Assembly: GCF_004295795.1 (NCBI RefSeq)
Contig: NZ_SEBR01000007.1
Span: forward strand, 113,552 to 177,551
Source: Flavobacterium sp.
Lineage (GTDB): Bacteria; Bacteroidota; Bacteroidia; Flavobacteriales; Flavobacteriaceae
Reading direction: 5' to 3'
Length of the DNA: 64,000 bases
Below, in pieces: positions 7,225-16,850 of the stretch (position 1 is the stretch's first letter; each line of letters starts with the position of its first letter). The notes under the pieces are model-generated. The model was not told the origin of the DNA, made no database searches, and saw only the letters and a program-made list of their open reading frames with translations. The translations under genes were made by a program, and so were the position numbers.

Positions 7225-9162
7225 TTATTTTTTGGCTTGTGCCATTTTGGTGGCCGTTGCCTGATCGACGATTCGTTTCATTTCCTGTGGATCGGTCGGA
7301 ATTAGTGGCGCATCTTTCGCGTTGGCCAGATTATCCCCGAACGGTTGCTGCGAATCGACTCCGAAGCGTTGGTTTTGGTAGAATCTGCGTTTTCCCATGA
7401 TTCTGTATGAAAAGTCGATATTTGATGTTCCGCCGTTTTTCTCTTTCACAGTGAAGCCTTTGTTGTCGGCGTCTTTTATCACGATAAGTCCGTTGCTTTC
7501 GCCTTCTTCCTGGATGAAAATGCGCATTTTGTTCTTGTCGTTGTCTACGAAAATCGTTTCGATGTACATCGGATCCAAATCGATGTGAACCGATCCGTTG
7601 ACGAGTTTTGCTCCGCCCAAATCCTCAAACCAGATTTCCGGACTTTCGGTGCAATACAACAATTGGTTGCCTTTTGTGGTTGGAACCGATGCAGATTTCG
7701 TGCCCGTAACTGCATATTTCCCGGTGCCGTAAAACGCGTAAGATCCGACTGAATTTGATCCATCGTATGCGTAAACTCCCGTTCCTGTTGTGAAAGTACA
7801 AGTTCCGAATACTCCAAAATCCCTAAGTGTCGGCATGTTGGCGAAAGTGGAATTCCATCCGAGGCCGAAAACGCCCGCGCCCCAAAGACTGTAATCGCCA
7901 ACGACTCCGAGCTCGTTGTTTCCGCTGTTTGTCGATGCTCCGTAAACGCCGGCCGAACCAAGAACAGTTGACGCCGATTCGCCTCTCACGCCATACGAAA
8001 TCGTTCCTGCAACGGTATTTGTGTTGACTCCCAAAATTGACGATTGTCCCTGCAACGCAGAAGTCACATGAAGTCTTGAAGTCGGCGCCGCCGTTCCTAT
8101 CCCGACGTTTCCGGCAGAAGTTACTCTCATTCGTTCGGTATTGTTCGTGCGGGTCGTGAGATCGATGGCATCGGTCGTTCCGATGAAGTTCGTCCCGGCG
8201 ACCGTTCCGGCATTTCCGGTAAGATTCCATTTGATTCCGCCTATGATTCCAACCCAGGCCGTCCCGTCGAAATAATAAAATCCTGGCGTGCTGTCAGTTT
8301 GGTAGATCAAAAGTCCTGTCGCTGGCGTGCCGATCGCGTTTCTTTGTGCGATGTTCATTCTCGGAACCAAAACACCCGCAGTAGTCGAGGTCAAATCGAG
8401 AAGCGAGCTAGCGTTTGGAGTTGCCGTTCCCACGCCGATTTTTCCGGCGCTAGTGATTCTCAAACGTTCTACGTTGTTCGTTCTGGCCGAAAAATCTATC
8501 GCGTCAGTTGTTCCGATGAAGTTTGTACCGGCGACCGTTCCGGCGTTTCCTGTCAGATTCCACTTGATTCCGTTGGCGAGTCCTACCCAAACCGTTCCGT
8601 CGAAGTAGTAAAAACCGGGTGTGTTGTCAGTTTGATAAATGAACAATCCCGTGGCCGGAGTCGCGATCACGTTCCTTTGCGTCAGCGTCATTCGCGGAAT
8701 CAACATACCGCCCGTGGTCGAAGTGATGTCAAAAGCCGAACTCGCGTTTGGAGCAGCAATTCCAACGCCAACGCGACCTGCGCTGGTAACGCGAACTCGC
8801 TCTGTGTTGTTGGTTCGGGTTACGAAATCCTGGGCGTCGGTTGTGCCGATGAAGTTCGTGGCTGGCGCTGTCGCGGCATTTCCGGTCAACGTCCATCGCG
8901 TTCCGCCGCTGATTCCAACCCAAGTCGCTCCGTCAAAGTAGTAAAATCCGGGCGAGTTATCTGTCTGATAAATAAGCAATCCGGTTGCCGGCGTGCCGAT
9001 TGTGTTTCTTTGGACAAGCGTCATGCGGGGCACGAGCATTCCAGATGTGGTAGAAGTAACGTCAAGCATGGCACTTGAACTTGGAGCCGTCGTACCGATT
9101 CCGACTTGGGAATGAGCGGACATGCCAAGAGCGAGCGCTCCCAGTAGTAGAAGTTTTTTCAT
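7225..9162 (-). CDS. Large secreted repeat protein (tail-fibre-like VGIG repeats)
   Basis: A 645-residue exported protein with a signal peptide (MKKLLLLGALALGMSAHS, cleavage near residue 18). Residues 20-130, 131-241 and 242-352 are three tandem 111-residue repeats. Each runs from VG(I/V)G through a D(V/I/L)TSTT segment, (L/I)VPRM, ATGL.IYQTD and PGFYYFDG to TNFIGTTDA. A partial fourth repeat begins at about 353. The C-terminal part (LDPMYIETIFVDNDKNKM onward) looks like a conserved non-repeat domain. The repeats resemble those of flavobacterial surface proteins related to phage tail fibres. No T9SS C-terminal sorting signal is obvious. It is monocistronic, and its function is unknown. Confidence 0.8.
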   Translation of the reverse strand: MKKLLLLGALALGMSAHSQVGIGTTAPSSSAMLDVTSTTSGMLVPRMTLVQRNTIGTPATGLLIYQTDNSPGFYYFDGATWVGISGGTRWTLTGNAATAPATNFIGTTDAQDFVTRTNNTERVRVTSAGRVGVGIAAPNASSAFDITSTTGGMLIPRMTLTQRNVIATPATGLFIYQTDNTPGFYYFDGTVWVGLANGIKWNLTGNAGTVAGTNFIGTTDAIDFSARTNNVERLRITSAGKIGVGTATPNASSLLDLTSTTAGVLVPRMNIAQRNAIGTPATGLLIYQTDSTPGFYYFDGTAWVGIIGGIKWNLTGNAGTVAGTNFIGTTDAIDLTTRTNNTERMRVTSAGNVGIGTAAPTSRLHVTSALQGQSSILGVNTNTVAGTISYGVRGESASTVLGSAGVYGASTNSGNNELGVVGDYSLWGAGVFGLGWNSTFANMPTLRDFGVFGTCTFTTGTGVYAYDGSNSVGSYAFYGTGKYAVTGTKSASVPTTKGNQLLYCTESPEIWFEDLGGAKLVNGSVHIDLDPMYIETIFVDNDKNKMRIFIQEEGESNGLIVIKDADNKGFTVKEKNGGTSNIDFSYRIMGKRRFYQNQRFGVDSQQPFGDNLANAKDAPLIPTDPQEMKRIVDQATATKMAQAKK

Positions 9163-9305
9163 AGTTTTCAGCAGATTTAGTTTTTTGGAACAAAAAAATC
9201 TTTCTAAATGTAGAAAAAGCTAAAAAATACGCAACTGCTTTAACGTTAAAGTCGATGAATTACAGCAATTTTCGTTAAACTCCGATAAAAATGTAAGCGA
9301 TTTGG

Positions 9306-10361
9306 TTATATGTCGTCGAAATCAACGACGATTTCTTCGGAAGTCGGATGCGCTTGGCACGTAAGTACTAGACCTTGAGCAATTTCGCCATCGGTTAGGA
9401 TCGCGTTCTTGACCATTTGCGCCGATCCTTTCGTGACGCGGGCCATGCAACTGCTGCAAATTCCGCCCTGGCACGAATAGGGCGCGTCGATTCCTTGCTT
9501 CAAAGCCGCTTCGAGCAAGGTTTGTTTCTTCGACATTTCGAAGGTCGTTTCTTCGTTATCGACGAGAACCGTTATTTTGGTATGTCCTTCCACGGGTGCT
9601 TCCAATTGCGCTTTGGTTTTCGGAGGTACGAAAAGCTCAAAACGGATGTCTTTTTCCTTGACGTTGTGTTCCTTGAGAACAGTACTCACGAGCGTGATCA
9701 TTTCCTCAGGTCCGCATAACCAGAATTTATCGAACTCCATGTCCTTGAACTTGTTGTTCATTATGTAATTCACGGTCGATTTCTCGATTCTTCCAAAAAG
9801 ATGGTTGTCGACTTTGGTTTGGCTGAATACGAAATGTACGAAAAACCGTCCGGTGAACTGTTGTTCCAATTCGTGGATTTTGTTGTAGAATATCGTTTGT
9901 TCGGGCGTTTTGTTTCCGTAAACCAACACGAAAGTCGAATTCGGTTCGTGGATCAACACGCTTTGGATGATTGCCATCACTGGCGTAATTCCACTTCCGG
10001 CTGCAAACGCCGCATAGTTCTTTCTCCTTTCCGGATTCGGTTCAAAGGTGAAGGTTCCTTCGGGCAAACCGACTTCCATCGTGTCGCCTTCGCGCAATTG
10101 TTTGTTCGCAAAAACAGAGAATACCCCAGATTTCACGCTTTTTATCGCGATTCTCAACTCGTCGCTTCCGGGAGCGGAACAAATCGAATAAGCGCGACGG
10201 ATTTCTTCCCCGTCCAAAGTCAATTTCAGAGTCAGGTATTGTCCGGCGATGAAGTTGTAGTAATCGCGAAGCTGATCGGGAATTCGGAACGCGACCGAAA
10301 TGGCTTCGGGTGTTTCCCTTTTGACTTCCTTTATGTTGAGTTTATAGAACGAGGTCGACAT
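9306..10361 (-). CDS. Ferredoxin-NADP reductase-like flavoprotein with C-terminal 2Fe-2S domain
   Basis: A 351-residue soluble oxidoreductase of the PaaE/phenol-hydroxylase reductase type. The FAD-binding motif RRAYSICSAPG (around residues 55-65) and the NAD(P) motif AAGSGITPVMAII are present. They are followed by a plant-type 2Fe-2S ferredoxin domain with CQGGICSSC and the final Cys in LTCQAHP. It probably carries electrons from NAD(P)H through FAD to the 2Fe-2S centre and on to an oxygenase or desaturase. The acyl-ACP desaturase at 40 kb is one speculative partner. No oxygenase subunit is adjacent. The gene stands alone on the minus strand. Confidence 0.92.
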   Translation of the reverse strand: MSTSFYKLNIKEVKRETPEAISVAFRIPDQLRDYYNFIAGQYLTLKLTLDGEEIRRAYSICSAPGSDELRIAIKSVKSGVFSVFANKQLREGDTMEVGLPEGTFTFEPNPERRKNYAAFAAGSGITPVMAIIQSVLIHEPNSTFVLVYGNKTPEQTIFYNKIHELEQQFTGRFFVHFVFSQTKVDNHLFGRIEKSTVNYIMNNKFKDMEFDKFWLCGPEEMITLVSTVLKEHNVKEKDIRFELFVPPKTKAQLEAPVEGHTKITVLVDNEETTFEMSKKQTLLEAALKQGIDAPYSCQGGICSSCMARVTKGSAQMVKNAILTDGEIAQGLVLTCQAHPTSEEIVVDFDDI

Positions 10362-10486
10362 TTTGAAAATTTTTGCGAAATTACAAAAAACAACACGTCT
10401 TCAAGCCATTTGTCGAGATTGTGCGTGCAAATTCAAATTTCCTGTAACATTTCCGTAAATTTCGGCTCCAATCAAAAAATCAAATC

Positions 10487-11956
10487 ATGTTCAGACATTT
10501 TTTCATGCTCGAAACCAAGGCTTTTTTCAGATCGGCCGCTTTGGGAGCGAATCTGGCCATCAAGATAATCTTGGGAATCGTCGCTACTTTTTATGCCGGA
10601 ATGTTCTGCATGCTTGGTTTTGCGATGTATCCGATTCTGAACGACCAAGGTATCAATCCGCTTGAGACCGTAAACAAATACCTGATTTTCTACGTTTTCT
10701 TCGATTTGTTCATAAGATTTTTCATGCAGAAAATGCCGGTTGTTAACATCAAACCGCTGTTGATTTTGCCCATCAAGCGAAATGTCGTCGTGCATTTTGC
10801 CATCGGAAAAAGCGTGATCTCGTTTTTCAATGTGATCCATTTGTTTTGGCTGATTCCGTTCACGATCGCTTTGTTGGTCAACGGACATTCGCCTTTGAAC
10901 GTGCTTTTGTGGCATTTTTCGATCGTCGCTATTTTGTTGGCCGACAATTTCATCAACCTTTTGATCAATAATAAGGATGCGGTTTTTTATCCGGTTGTCG
11001 CCGTGGTCATCCTGGCTGCGGCAAGTTGGTATTACGGTTGGTTCGACATCACCGCTTACACAAGCATCGTTTTCAATGGATTTTACCAAACGCCGATAGT
11101 ATTTCTCGCAGCGTTGGTTTTCCTGGCCGCACTCTATTATTTCGTGTTCCGATATTACAGAAACCGACTTTATCTCGACACGGGACTCGCCCTTAAAAAA
11201 ACAATCGCCAAAACCGAAGATTTCACGTGGCTCGACCAATTTGGCGAAATGGGAACTTTCCTGAAGAACGACATCAGACTTTTGAAAAGGAACAAACGCT
11301 CTCGAACCACGGTCCTGATGAGTTGCCTTTTCATTTTCTACGGATTGTTGTTTTTCACCAACGCCATCGAAGTTTACAGTGGTCCGTTTTGGCAAGTCTT
11401 CGCCGGAATTTTCGTCACCGGAGGATTTCTGTTCACCTTTGGACAATTCGTGCCAAGCTGGGATAGCGCTTATTATCCGCTAATGATGAGCCAAAATATC
11501 AAATACCGAGAATATCTCGCTTCGAAATGGTGGCTTATGGTGATCGCAACGGTAGTTTCTTCGATCATTGCCTCGTTCTATCTTGTTTTCGGACTGCAGG
11601 TTTATCTCGTGATTTTGGCCGCGGCGGTTTACAACATCGGAGTGAATTCGCACTTGGTTTTGCTTGGAGGCGCATTCGTGAAAACGCCGATCGATCTTAC
11701 TTCGGGAAAACGCGCTTTCGGTGACAAGCAAGCTTTCAATGTAAAGACGCTTTTGATCACGATCCCGAAATTGGCCGTTCCGCCTTTGCTTTACGGTTTG
11801 GGTTATTACACGGTCGGTCCGGAATTGGGTTATGCTTTGGTCGCTGGCGCAGGCGTTATCGGGTTCGCTTTCCGCAATAAGGTTTTCTCGCTGATCGAGC
11901 GCATCTACAAATCTGAAAAATACAAGACGATCGCCGCTTACAAAAGCAACAACTAA
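10487..11956 (+). CDS. DUF5687-type ABC transporter permease
   Basis: A 489-residue inner-membrane protein with about ten to twelve hydrophobic segments and no signal peptide. Its length and its gene pairing match the DUF5687 family (name from memory), a Bacteroidetes membrane component always seen next to an ABC ATPase. The ATPase gene begins 19 bp after its stop, so the two should form one transporter. The direction of transport and the substrate are unknown; single-permease, single-ATPase pairs of this kind are usually exporters. Confidence 0.8.
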   Translation: MFRHFFMLETKAFFRSAALGANLAIKIILGIVATFYAGMFCMLGFAMYPILNDQGINPLETVNKYLIFYVFFDLFIRFFMQKMPVVNIKPLLILPIKRNVVVHFAIGKSVISFFNVIHLFWLIPFTIALLVNGHSPLNVLLWHFSIVAILLADNFINLLINNKDAVFYPVVAVVILAAASWYYGWFDITAYTSIVFNGFYQTPIVFLAALVFLAALYYFVFRYYRNRLYLDTGLALKKTIAKTEDFTWLDQFGEMGTFLKNDIRLLKRNKRSRTTVLMSCLFIFYGLLFFTNAIEVYSGPFWQVFAGIFVTGGFLFTFGQFVPSWDSAYYPLMMSQNIKYREYLASKWWLMVIATVVSSIIASFYLVFGLQVYLVILAAAVYNIGVNSHLVLLGGAFVKTPIDLTSGKRAFGDKQAFNVKTLLITIPKLAVPPLLYGLGYYTVGPELGYALVAGAGVIGFAFRNKVFSLIERIYKSEKYKTIAAYKSNN

Positions 11957-11975
11957 TCATCAAAAAAGCAACGAC

Positions 11976-12671
11976 ATGATCAAAGTCACAGAACTTTCCA
12001 AACAATATAACGGCGTTTCCGTTCTCAACATCACTGATTTAAAGATTCCGGCGGGTGAGAGTTTTGGCCTCGTAGGAAACAACGGCGCCGGAAAAACGAC
12101 ATTTTTCAGTCTGTTGCTCGACCTTATCGAACCTACGACGGGACAAGTTTTGAGCAAAAATATCGCGGTAAATGCCAGCGAAGCATGGAAACCTCATACG
12201 TCGGCATTTCTCGACGAAAGTTTCCTTATCGGATATTTGACAGCCGAAGAATATTTCTATTTCATTGGCGATCTGAGAAAACAGAACAAAGCCGATGTCG
12301 ATGCGCTTTTGGCCAGACACGAGGAATTTTTCAACGGCGAAATTCTCAACAGCAAGAAATATTTGCGAGATCTGTCCAAAGGAAACATGAAAAAAGTCGG
12401 GATCATCGCCACTTTGATCGGAAAACCCGAAGTGATCATTCTCGACGAACCTTTCGCAAACCTCGATCCGACTACCGTCAACCGTCTCAAGAAAATCATC
12501 CGCGAATTGGCTGATGATCCGTCCGTTACGATTTTGGTATCAAGCCACGATTTGGCGCACACCGTCGAAGTTTGTGACAGGATTGTCGCTTTGCAGAAAG
12601 GCGAAGTCGTGAAAGACATCAGGACTTCGCCCGAGACTTTGAGAGAACTCGAGGAATTTTTCGCGGTCTGA
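11976..12671 (+). CDS. ABC transporter ATP-binding protein
   Basis: A 231-residue nucleotide-binding domain. Walker A is GNNGAGKTT (around residues 35-43), the signature is a variant LSKGNMKK, and Walker B is VIILDEPFANLDP, followed by the switch His in SSHDLAH. It resembles the ATPases of bacitracin-type and ABC-2 exporters. It forms an operon with the DUF5687 permease directly upstream and presumably energises it at the inner face of the membrane. Confidence 0.93.
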   Translation: MIKVTELSKQYNGVSVLNITDLKIPAGESFGLVGNNGAGKTTFFSLLLDLIEPTTGQVLSKNIAVNASEAWKPHTSAFLDESFLIGYLTAEEYFYFIGDLRKQNKADVDALLARHEEFFNGEILNSKKYLRDLSKGNMKKVGIIATLIGKPEVIILDEPFANLDPTTVNRLKKIIRELADDPSVTILVSSHDLAHTVEVCDRIVALQKGEVVKDIRTSPETLRELEEFFAV

Positions 12672-12747
12672 AAGGCTTTGCGTGCGCTTGGCATCTGAAT
12701 TCCAAAGTCTGGCAAAAAATAAAATCCGTTCTTAACGCCAACCAAAA

Positions 12748-12776
12748 TTGCCAATTGCCAAAAAACCGTATTTTTA
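12748..12776 (+). promoter_or_regulatory. Probable promoter of sprE (TTG-18 bp-TATTTTTA)
   Basis: TTG at 12748-12750 and TATTTTTA at 12769-12776, one base off the TAnnTTTG consensus, precede the ATG at 12823. The spacing is acceptable. This would also be the first promoter for bactofilin and the ATP synthase genes. Confidence 0.4.
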
Positions 12777-12822
12777 CCCGTTTATACAGTAGCAATATAC
12801 TAAAAACGCCATTTGGCAGTTT

Positions 12823-15756
12823 ATGCATAAAACGGTGACCGTCTTGAAAACCAATATATTCCGAATCTTATCGATTTTCGGCCTTATCGCCTTGGTCGTG
12901 GCTTGTTCCACCAAACGCGATACTTTCCTCGCGCGCAATTCGCATGCGATGAGTACCAAATACAACATTTTGTACAATGGCGATCTCGCGCTCGAAGCCG
13001 GAATGAAAGACCTCCGGACGCTTTACGGAGATGATTTTTGGGAAGTGCTTCCGGTAGAAAGGATGCAACCTGATCTCGAGGCGCCAACTTTGGGCGGCCA
13101 ACCGACAGGTCCGAAAGAGCAACAGAAAAACCCGAATTTCCAGCGTGCCGAGGAAAAGGCCACAAAAGCCATCCAGAAACACTCGATGAACATCGGCGGA
13201 ACCGAAGTCAATTACCAAATCGACGAAGCGCACATCTTGCTTGGGAAATCGCGCTATTACGACAAGCGTTACGTTCCGGCTTTGGAAGCTTTCAATTACG
13301 TTTTGTACAAGTACCCAAAGAGCAGCAAGATCTACGAGGCGAAAGTTTGGAGGGAAAAAACCAATATGCGTCTGGAAAACGACGGTTTGGCAATCACGAA
13401 TCTGTCCAAATTGCTGGCTGATCCGAAAGTAAAACTCGACAGGCAAGTCTATTCGGAGGCGAACGCGACTTTGGCTCAGGCTTTCATCAACACGCAACAA
13501 AGAGACAGCGCCGTCAATAGACTCAAAATCGCGTTGAAAAATACGAGAATCGACGACGAGGAAGCGCGCTACAATTTCATCATCGGACAACTTTTCGAAC
13601 AAGCCAAACAAAACGACAGCGCCTGGACGTACTTTCAGCGTGTGATCGACATGAAACGCAGCTCGCCTTGGGTTTACAGGATTCAGGCCATCGGACACCA
13701 ATCGGCTCAATTCGATTACAAGAAAGGCGACACTTTGCAGTTCGTCGAGAATTACAAGGATTTGCTCAAGGATCGCGAAAACCGCCCGTATCTCGATTGG
13801 CTAAACCACCAATTGGCGGTGTTTTACGACAAGAGCGACAAGCCGAAACAGGCGCTCAAATATTACAACAAATCGCTTGACGCACAACCTACCGATGCTT
13901 ACCTGAACGCATCGAACTACAGAAACATGGCCGAAATCTATTTCAACCAGGCCAAATATGTCACCGCAGGATTTTACTACGACAGTACGTTGGTCCACCT
14001 GAAACCGAGAACGCGCGAATTCCGACTCATCGAGAAAAAGCGCACGAACCTCGAAGACGTGATCAAGTACGAAGGAATTGCCACGACGAACGACAGTATC
14101 ATCAGCATTTATTCGATGCCGAAAGAGCAGCAAATCGCGTATTACCAAAAATACATCGACAAACTCAAGAAAGCCGACGAAGCCGCGAGAGTAATGGCTG
14201 AGAAGGAAAAGGAGAAAGCCGAGGTTTTGGCGCAATCCCGCGCTGGCGACGTGGCTTCGGCCGATCAGTCGATTCGAAACGTTTCCAAAAGTTCGGCGGC
14301 TCCGGTCAAGGAAGCCGATGCGAACGCCTCGCCTTCGACATTTGGCCCAAAGAGCGGCAAACCCGGCGATTTCTATTTCTACAATCCTACGACTGTCGCT
14401 TTCGGTAAATCGGAATTCCGCAAGAACTGGGGAAATCGGGCGTATCAGGACAATTGGCGTTTCAACAAGTCTGGCGGTCAAGCCGAGGAGGAAAAACCCG
14501 AGGAAGAGTTGACTCCGGAAGAGATCAAGGCCAAAAAACTTGCCGAAGAACAGGCCGAGGCGCGTTACACCACAGATTTCTACATCAGCCAACTTCCGAC
14601 TTCAAAAGTCGTGATCGACAGTTTGTCCAAGGAAAGAAACTTCGCATATTACCAACTTGGCGTCATTTACAAGGAAAAATTCAAGGAGTACGAGCGTTCG
14701 GCAGACAAACTCGAGAAACTGCTCGTAAGCAATCCGGAAGAACGTCTGATTTTGCCTGCGATGTACAATTTGTACAAGGTTTACGAAATCATCGACAAGC
14801 CAAAAGCCGAAGCGATGAAAGCCGACATCATCAGCCAATATCCAGATTCGCGTTACGCCCAAATCCTCAAGAATTCGCAAACCGGCGAAGCGGCTCAAGC
14901 GCCTGAAGTCGCGTTCAATCAGCTTTACAAGGAATACAAGGAAGGCGATTACAGGAATTTGGTTCCGAAGTTGGAAGATGCCGTCGACAAATACACGGGC
15001 GAGTCTTCGCTTCCGAAATTCGAGATGCTGAAGGCGATGAACATCGGGAAATTGCAAGGTGTCGAAGAATACAAGAAAGCCCTGAATTATGTGGCATTGA
15101 CGTATCCGAATCAAGCCGAAGGAAAAGAAGCCGAAGTCATGCTCGGACGCGATATCGTAATGATGGAAGCGCGCCAGTTCAACGACGTGCCGCCAAAAAG
15201 CTGGAAAATCATCTATCGCGCGCCAGATCCTAACGCCAAGAACATAAAGACGCTTCAGGAAAAACTCAAGAAGTTCATCTCGGAAAGAACCGCCGACCAA
15301 TTGACGCAATCGCTCGACATTTTTACGATGGACATGAATTTCGTCGTCGTGCACGGAATCAAGACCGAACAAGGAGCCGAAGGAATCGCATCGGTACTCA
15401 AAGAATTCAAGGAATACAAACTTCCGGATGTCGCGATCGTGATCTCGAACGAGAATTACGCCGTGCTCCAAATGAAGAAAAACCTCGAGGAATATTTGGC
15501 CGATCCGCACAAACCTGCCGAAAAACGCGCCGCTCCGGTAGTGAAACCGGTTCAGGACGGCCCGAAAACGCAAACGCCTCGTGGCGCGCGTGTTCCTAAA
15601 GCGCGTCCGGCACAAAGCCAGACGCAAGGTACGCAACCGCCTTCGATCGGTCGTCCGCCTCAGGATTCAGACGATCCCAGAGCCGGAAACATGCCGCCGG
15701 GAATGCCGCAGCAAAATACGACCAGTCCGAAATCGCAATCTACACCAAGAAAATAA
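12823..15756 (+). CDS. sprE: Type IX secretion/gliding TPR lipoprotein SprE (PorW)
   Basis: A 977-residue lipoprotein with a lipobox LVVAC about 30 residues in. Behind it are long runs of tetratricopeptide-like helices, for example around 110-420 and 560-720. A charged coiled stretch and a Pro/Gln-rich, disordered C-terminal tail follow. The family is the periplasmic lipoprotein SprE of Flavobacterium, PorW in Porphyromonas, needed for type IX secretion and gliding. The N-terminal STKRDTFLARNSHAMSTKYNILYNGD is highly characteristic. Its stop overlaps the bactofilin start by one base, tying it to the ATP synthase run. Recognition is by remembered family features rather than a search. Confidence 0.88.
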   Translation: MHKTVTVLKTNIFRILSIFGLIALVVACSTKRDTFLARNSHAMSTKYNILYNGDLALEAGMKDLRTLYGDDFWEVLPVERMQPDLEAPTLGGQPTGPKEQQKNPNFQRAEEKATKAIQKHSMNIGGTEVNYQIDEAHILLGKSRYYDKRYVPALEAFNYVLYKYPKSSKIYEAKVWREKTNMRLENDGLAITNLSKLLADPKVKLDRQVYSEANATLAQAFINTQQRDSAVNRLKIALKNTRIDDEEARYNFIIGQLFEQAKQNDSAWTYFQRVIDMKRSSPWVYRIQAIGHQSAQFDYKKGDTLQFVENYKDLLKDRENRPYLDWLNHQLAVFYDKSDKPKQALKYYNKSLDAQPTDAYLNASNYRNMAEIYFNQAKYVTAGFYYDSTLVHLKPRTREFRLIEKKRTNLEDVIKYEGIATTNDSIISIYSMPKEQQIAYYQKYIDKLKKADEAARVMAEKEKEKAEVLAQSRAGDVASADQSIRNVSKSSAAPVKEADANASPSTFGPKSGKPGDFYFYNPTTVAFGKSEFRKNWGNRAYQDNWRFNKSGGQAEEEKPEEELTPEEIKAKKLAEEQAEARYTTDFYISQLPTSKVVIDSLSKERNFAYYQLGVIYKEKFKEYERSADKLEKLLVSNPEERLILPAMYNLYKVYEIIDKPKAEAMKADIISQYPDSRYAQILKNSQTGEAAQAPEVAFNQLYKEYKEGDYRNLVPKLEDAVDKYTGESSLPKFEMLKAMNIGKLQGVEEYKKALNYVALTYPNQAEGKEAEVMLGRDIVMMEARQFNDVPPKSWKIIYRAPDPNAKNIKTLQEKLKKFISERTADQLTQSLDIFTMDMNFVVVHGIKTEQGAEGIASVLKEFKEYKLPDVAIVISNENYAVLQMKKNLEEYLADPHKPAEKRAAPVVKPVQDGPKTQTPRGARVPKARPAQSQTQGTQPPSIGRPPQDSDDPRAGNMPPGMPQQNTTSPKSQSTPRK

Positions 15757-16163
15757 TGTTCGACAAAAGCCCTAAATCCTACACCGACCTCTTGGGAAAA
15801 ACCAACAGGATCGTCGAGGGAACGGCGATCAAGGGCGACATCATTTCCCAAGCCGACCTGCGCCTCGACGGAAAACTCGTGGGCAATCTGCAATGCAGTG
15901 GCAAGATCGTGATTGGTCCGGCCGGAGCGGTTTTGGGCGACATCGTTTGCAAAAATGCTGACATAGAAGGCCAATTCGAGGGAAAAATCCAAGTGGCCGA
16001 AATGCTCAATGTAAAAGCAAAAGCCAAAATTCTTGGACACGTAATTTGCGCCAAGCTTTCGGTTGAACCCGGAGCGGCTTTCAGCGCTTCTTGCGAAATG
16101 CGTCCGCAAACCAAAAATCTTCCCGTTCATGAGCAGCGACCAGAATCCGAAAAAGAGCAATAA
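15756..16163 (+). CDS. Bactofilin (polymer-forming cytoskeletal protein)
   Basis: A 135-residue protein with a single bactofilin domain (about residues 12-110). It shows the repeating beta-helix pattern GDIISQADLRLDGKLVGNL...SGKIVIGPAGAVLGDI. Bactofilins self-assemble without nucleotide into filaments that scaffold envelope processes. It starts at the last base of the sprE stop codon, and its own 3' end overlaps the atpZ start by 35 bp. The overlaps suggest translational coupling. Confidence 0.92.
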   Translation: MFDKSPKSYTDLLGKTNRIVEGTAIKGDIISQADLRLDGKLVGNLQCSGKIVIGPAGAVLGDIVCKNADIEGQFEGKIQVAEMLNVKAKAKILGHVICAKLSVEPGAAFSASCEMRPQTKNLPVHEQRPESEKEQ

Positions 16164-16350
16164 ATGGCTTGCCCTTATGGGAATTCCGTTTCAGATGGGC
16201 GCGATCATTTTCGCGTTTTGCTGGTTCGGGATGTGGCTCGATGAAAAAACGGGCAGCGAGAATCTTTACCTGATCATCTTTTCGTTGCTTTCGGTGGCGA
16301 TCGCCCTTTACAACGTCATCCGACAAGTCAACAACCTCAATAAAAAATGA
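16129..16350 (+). CDS. atpZ: AtpZ/AtpI family protein
   Basis: A 73-residue protein with two hydrophobic hairpin segments (about residues 19-35 and 43-62), typical of the small AtpZ/AtpI proteins encoded ahead of F-type ATP synthase genes and thought to help assembly or Mg uptake. I chose ATG 16129 because it gives MSSDQNPKKSNKW, a normal N-terminus. A TTG further upstream would add 22 residues that are shadow sequence of bactofilin. It overlaps bactofilin by 35 bp and the next gene by 4 bp. Confidence 0.85.
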   Translation: MSSDQNPKKSNKWLALMGIPFQMGAIIFAFCWFGMWLDEKTGSENLYLIIFSLLSVAIALYNVIRQVNNLNKK

Positions 16351-16736
16351 ACCGAACTTTCCTGATCTATTGGATCGTGTTTTTCGGGATTGCCGTTGCC
16401 GGAAATTTTATCCAGGAAAATTTGTTTGCCGAAGCGTCTTCCCACTTGTTTTTTCCAGCTTGGAAAACGTATGCTTTCCACTTCGCCGCCTCTTCCTTTT
16501 TGTGCTTCATGGTCTCGCTCGTCCACAAATATGCCTACCAATCGACGGGTTTCGCTTTCGTGGGCGCGGGCTTGGTGAAAATGGCGCTTTCGGTCGTGTT
16601 TTTGTCGCCTTTGATTTTCTCGGACGAAATGAACTACGTAGGAGACATCGCGGCCTTTTTCATACCTTATTTCGTGTTTTTGACGGCCGAAGTGCTTTTC
16701 GCCGTGCGTATGTTAAAGTCTGAACCTTCCAAATAG
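16347..16736 (+). CDS. Four-helix membrane protein of the ATP synthase operon (possibly DUF6168)
   Basis: A 129-residue protein with four membrane segments (near residues 5-22, 43-60, 68-86 and 100-120) and almost no polar loops. Its position between atpZ and atpB is where many bacteria encode the AtpI-like protein, and flavobacteria encode a DUF6168 protein; the DUF number is from memory. An assembly or ion-supply role for Fo is inferred only from position. It starts within the atpZ stop region (ATGA) and is followed by 114 bp containing a fresh promoter for atpB. Confidence 0.7.
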   Translation: MNRTFLIYWIVFFGIAVAGNFIQENLFAEASSHLFFPAWKTYAFHFAASSFLCFMVSLVHKYAYQSTGFAFVGAGLVKMALSVVFLSPLIFSDEMNYVGDIAAFFIPYFVFLTAEVLFAVRMLKSEPSK

Positions 16737-16808
16737 CCTCATAAACAGGCAGAATATCAACGTTCTGACTTTTTTTCATCTGATGTTTTCTATTGCAGAT
16801 TATAGTTG

Positions 16809-16816
16809 TACTTTTG
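16809..16816 (+). promoter_or_regulatory. -7 box upstream of atpB (TACTTTTG)
   Basis: An exact TAnnTTTG match 35 bp before the atpB ATG, in the only sizeable gap upstream of the Fo genes. No good -33 was seen at 19-20 bp; a TTG lies closer, at 16793-16795. Confidence 0.5.
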
Positions 16817-16850
16817 CAAAAAATTTTAGAAACGCAGAATTCAAATTTCC

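Noticed and set aside
12868..15636. Long minus-strand open frames opposite sprE (for example 344 and 280 codons)
   Set aside because: They are Arg/Phe-rich mirror frames of a well-supported lipoprotein gene, with no recognisable domain.
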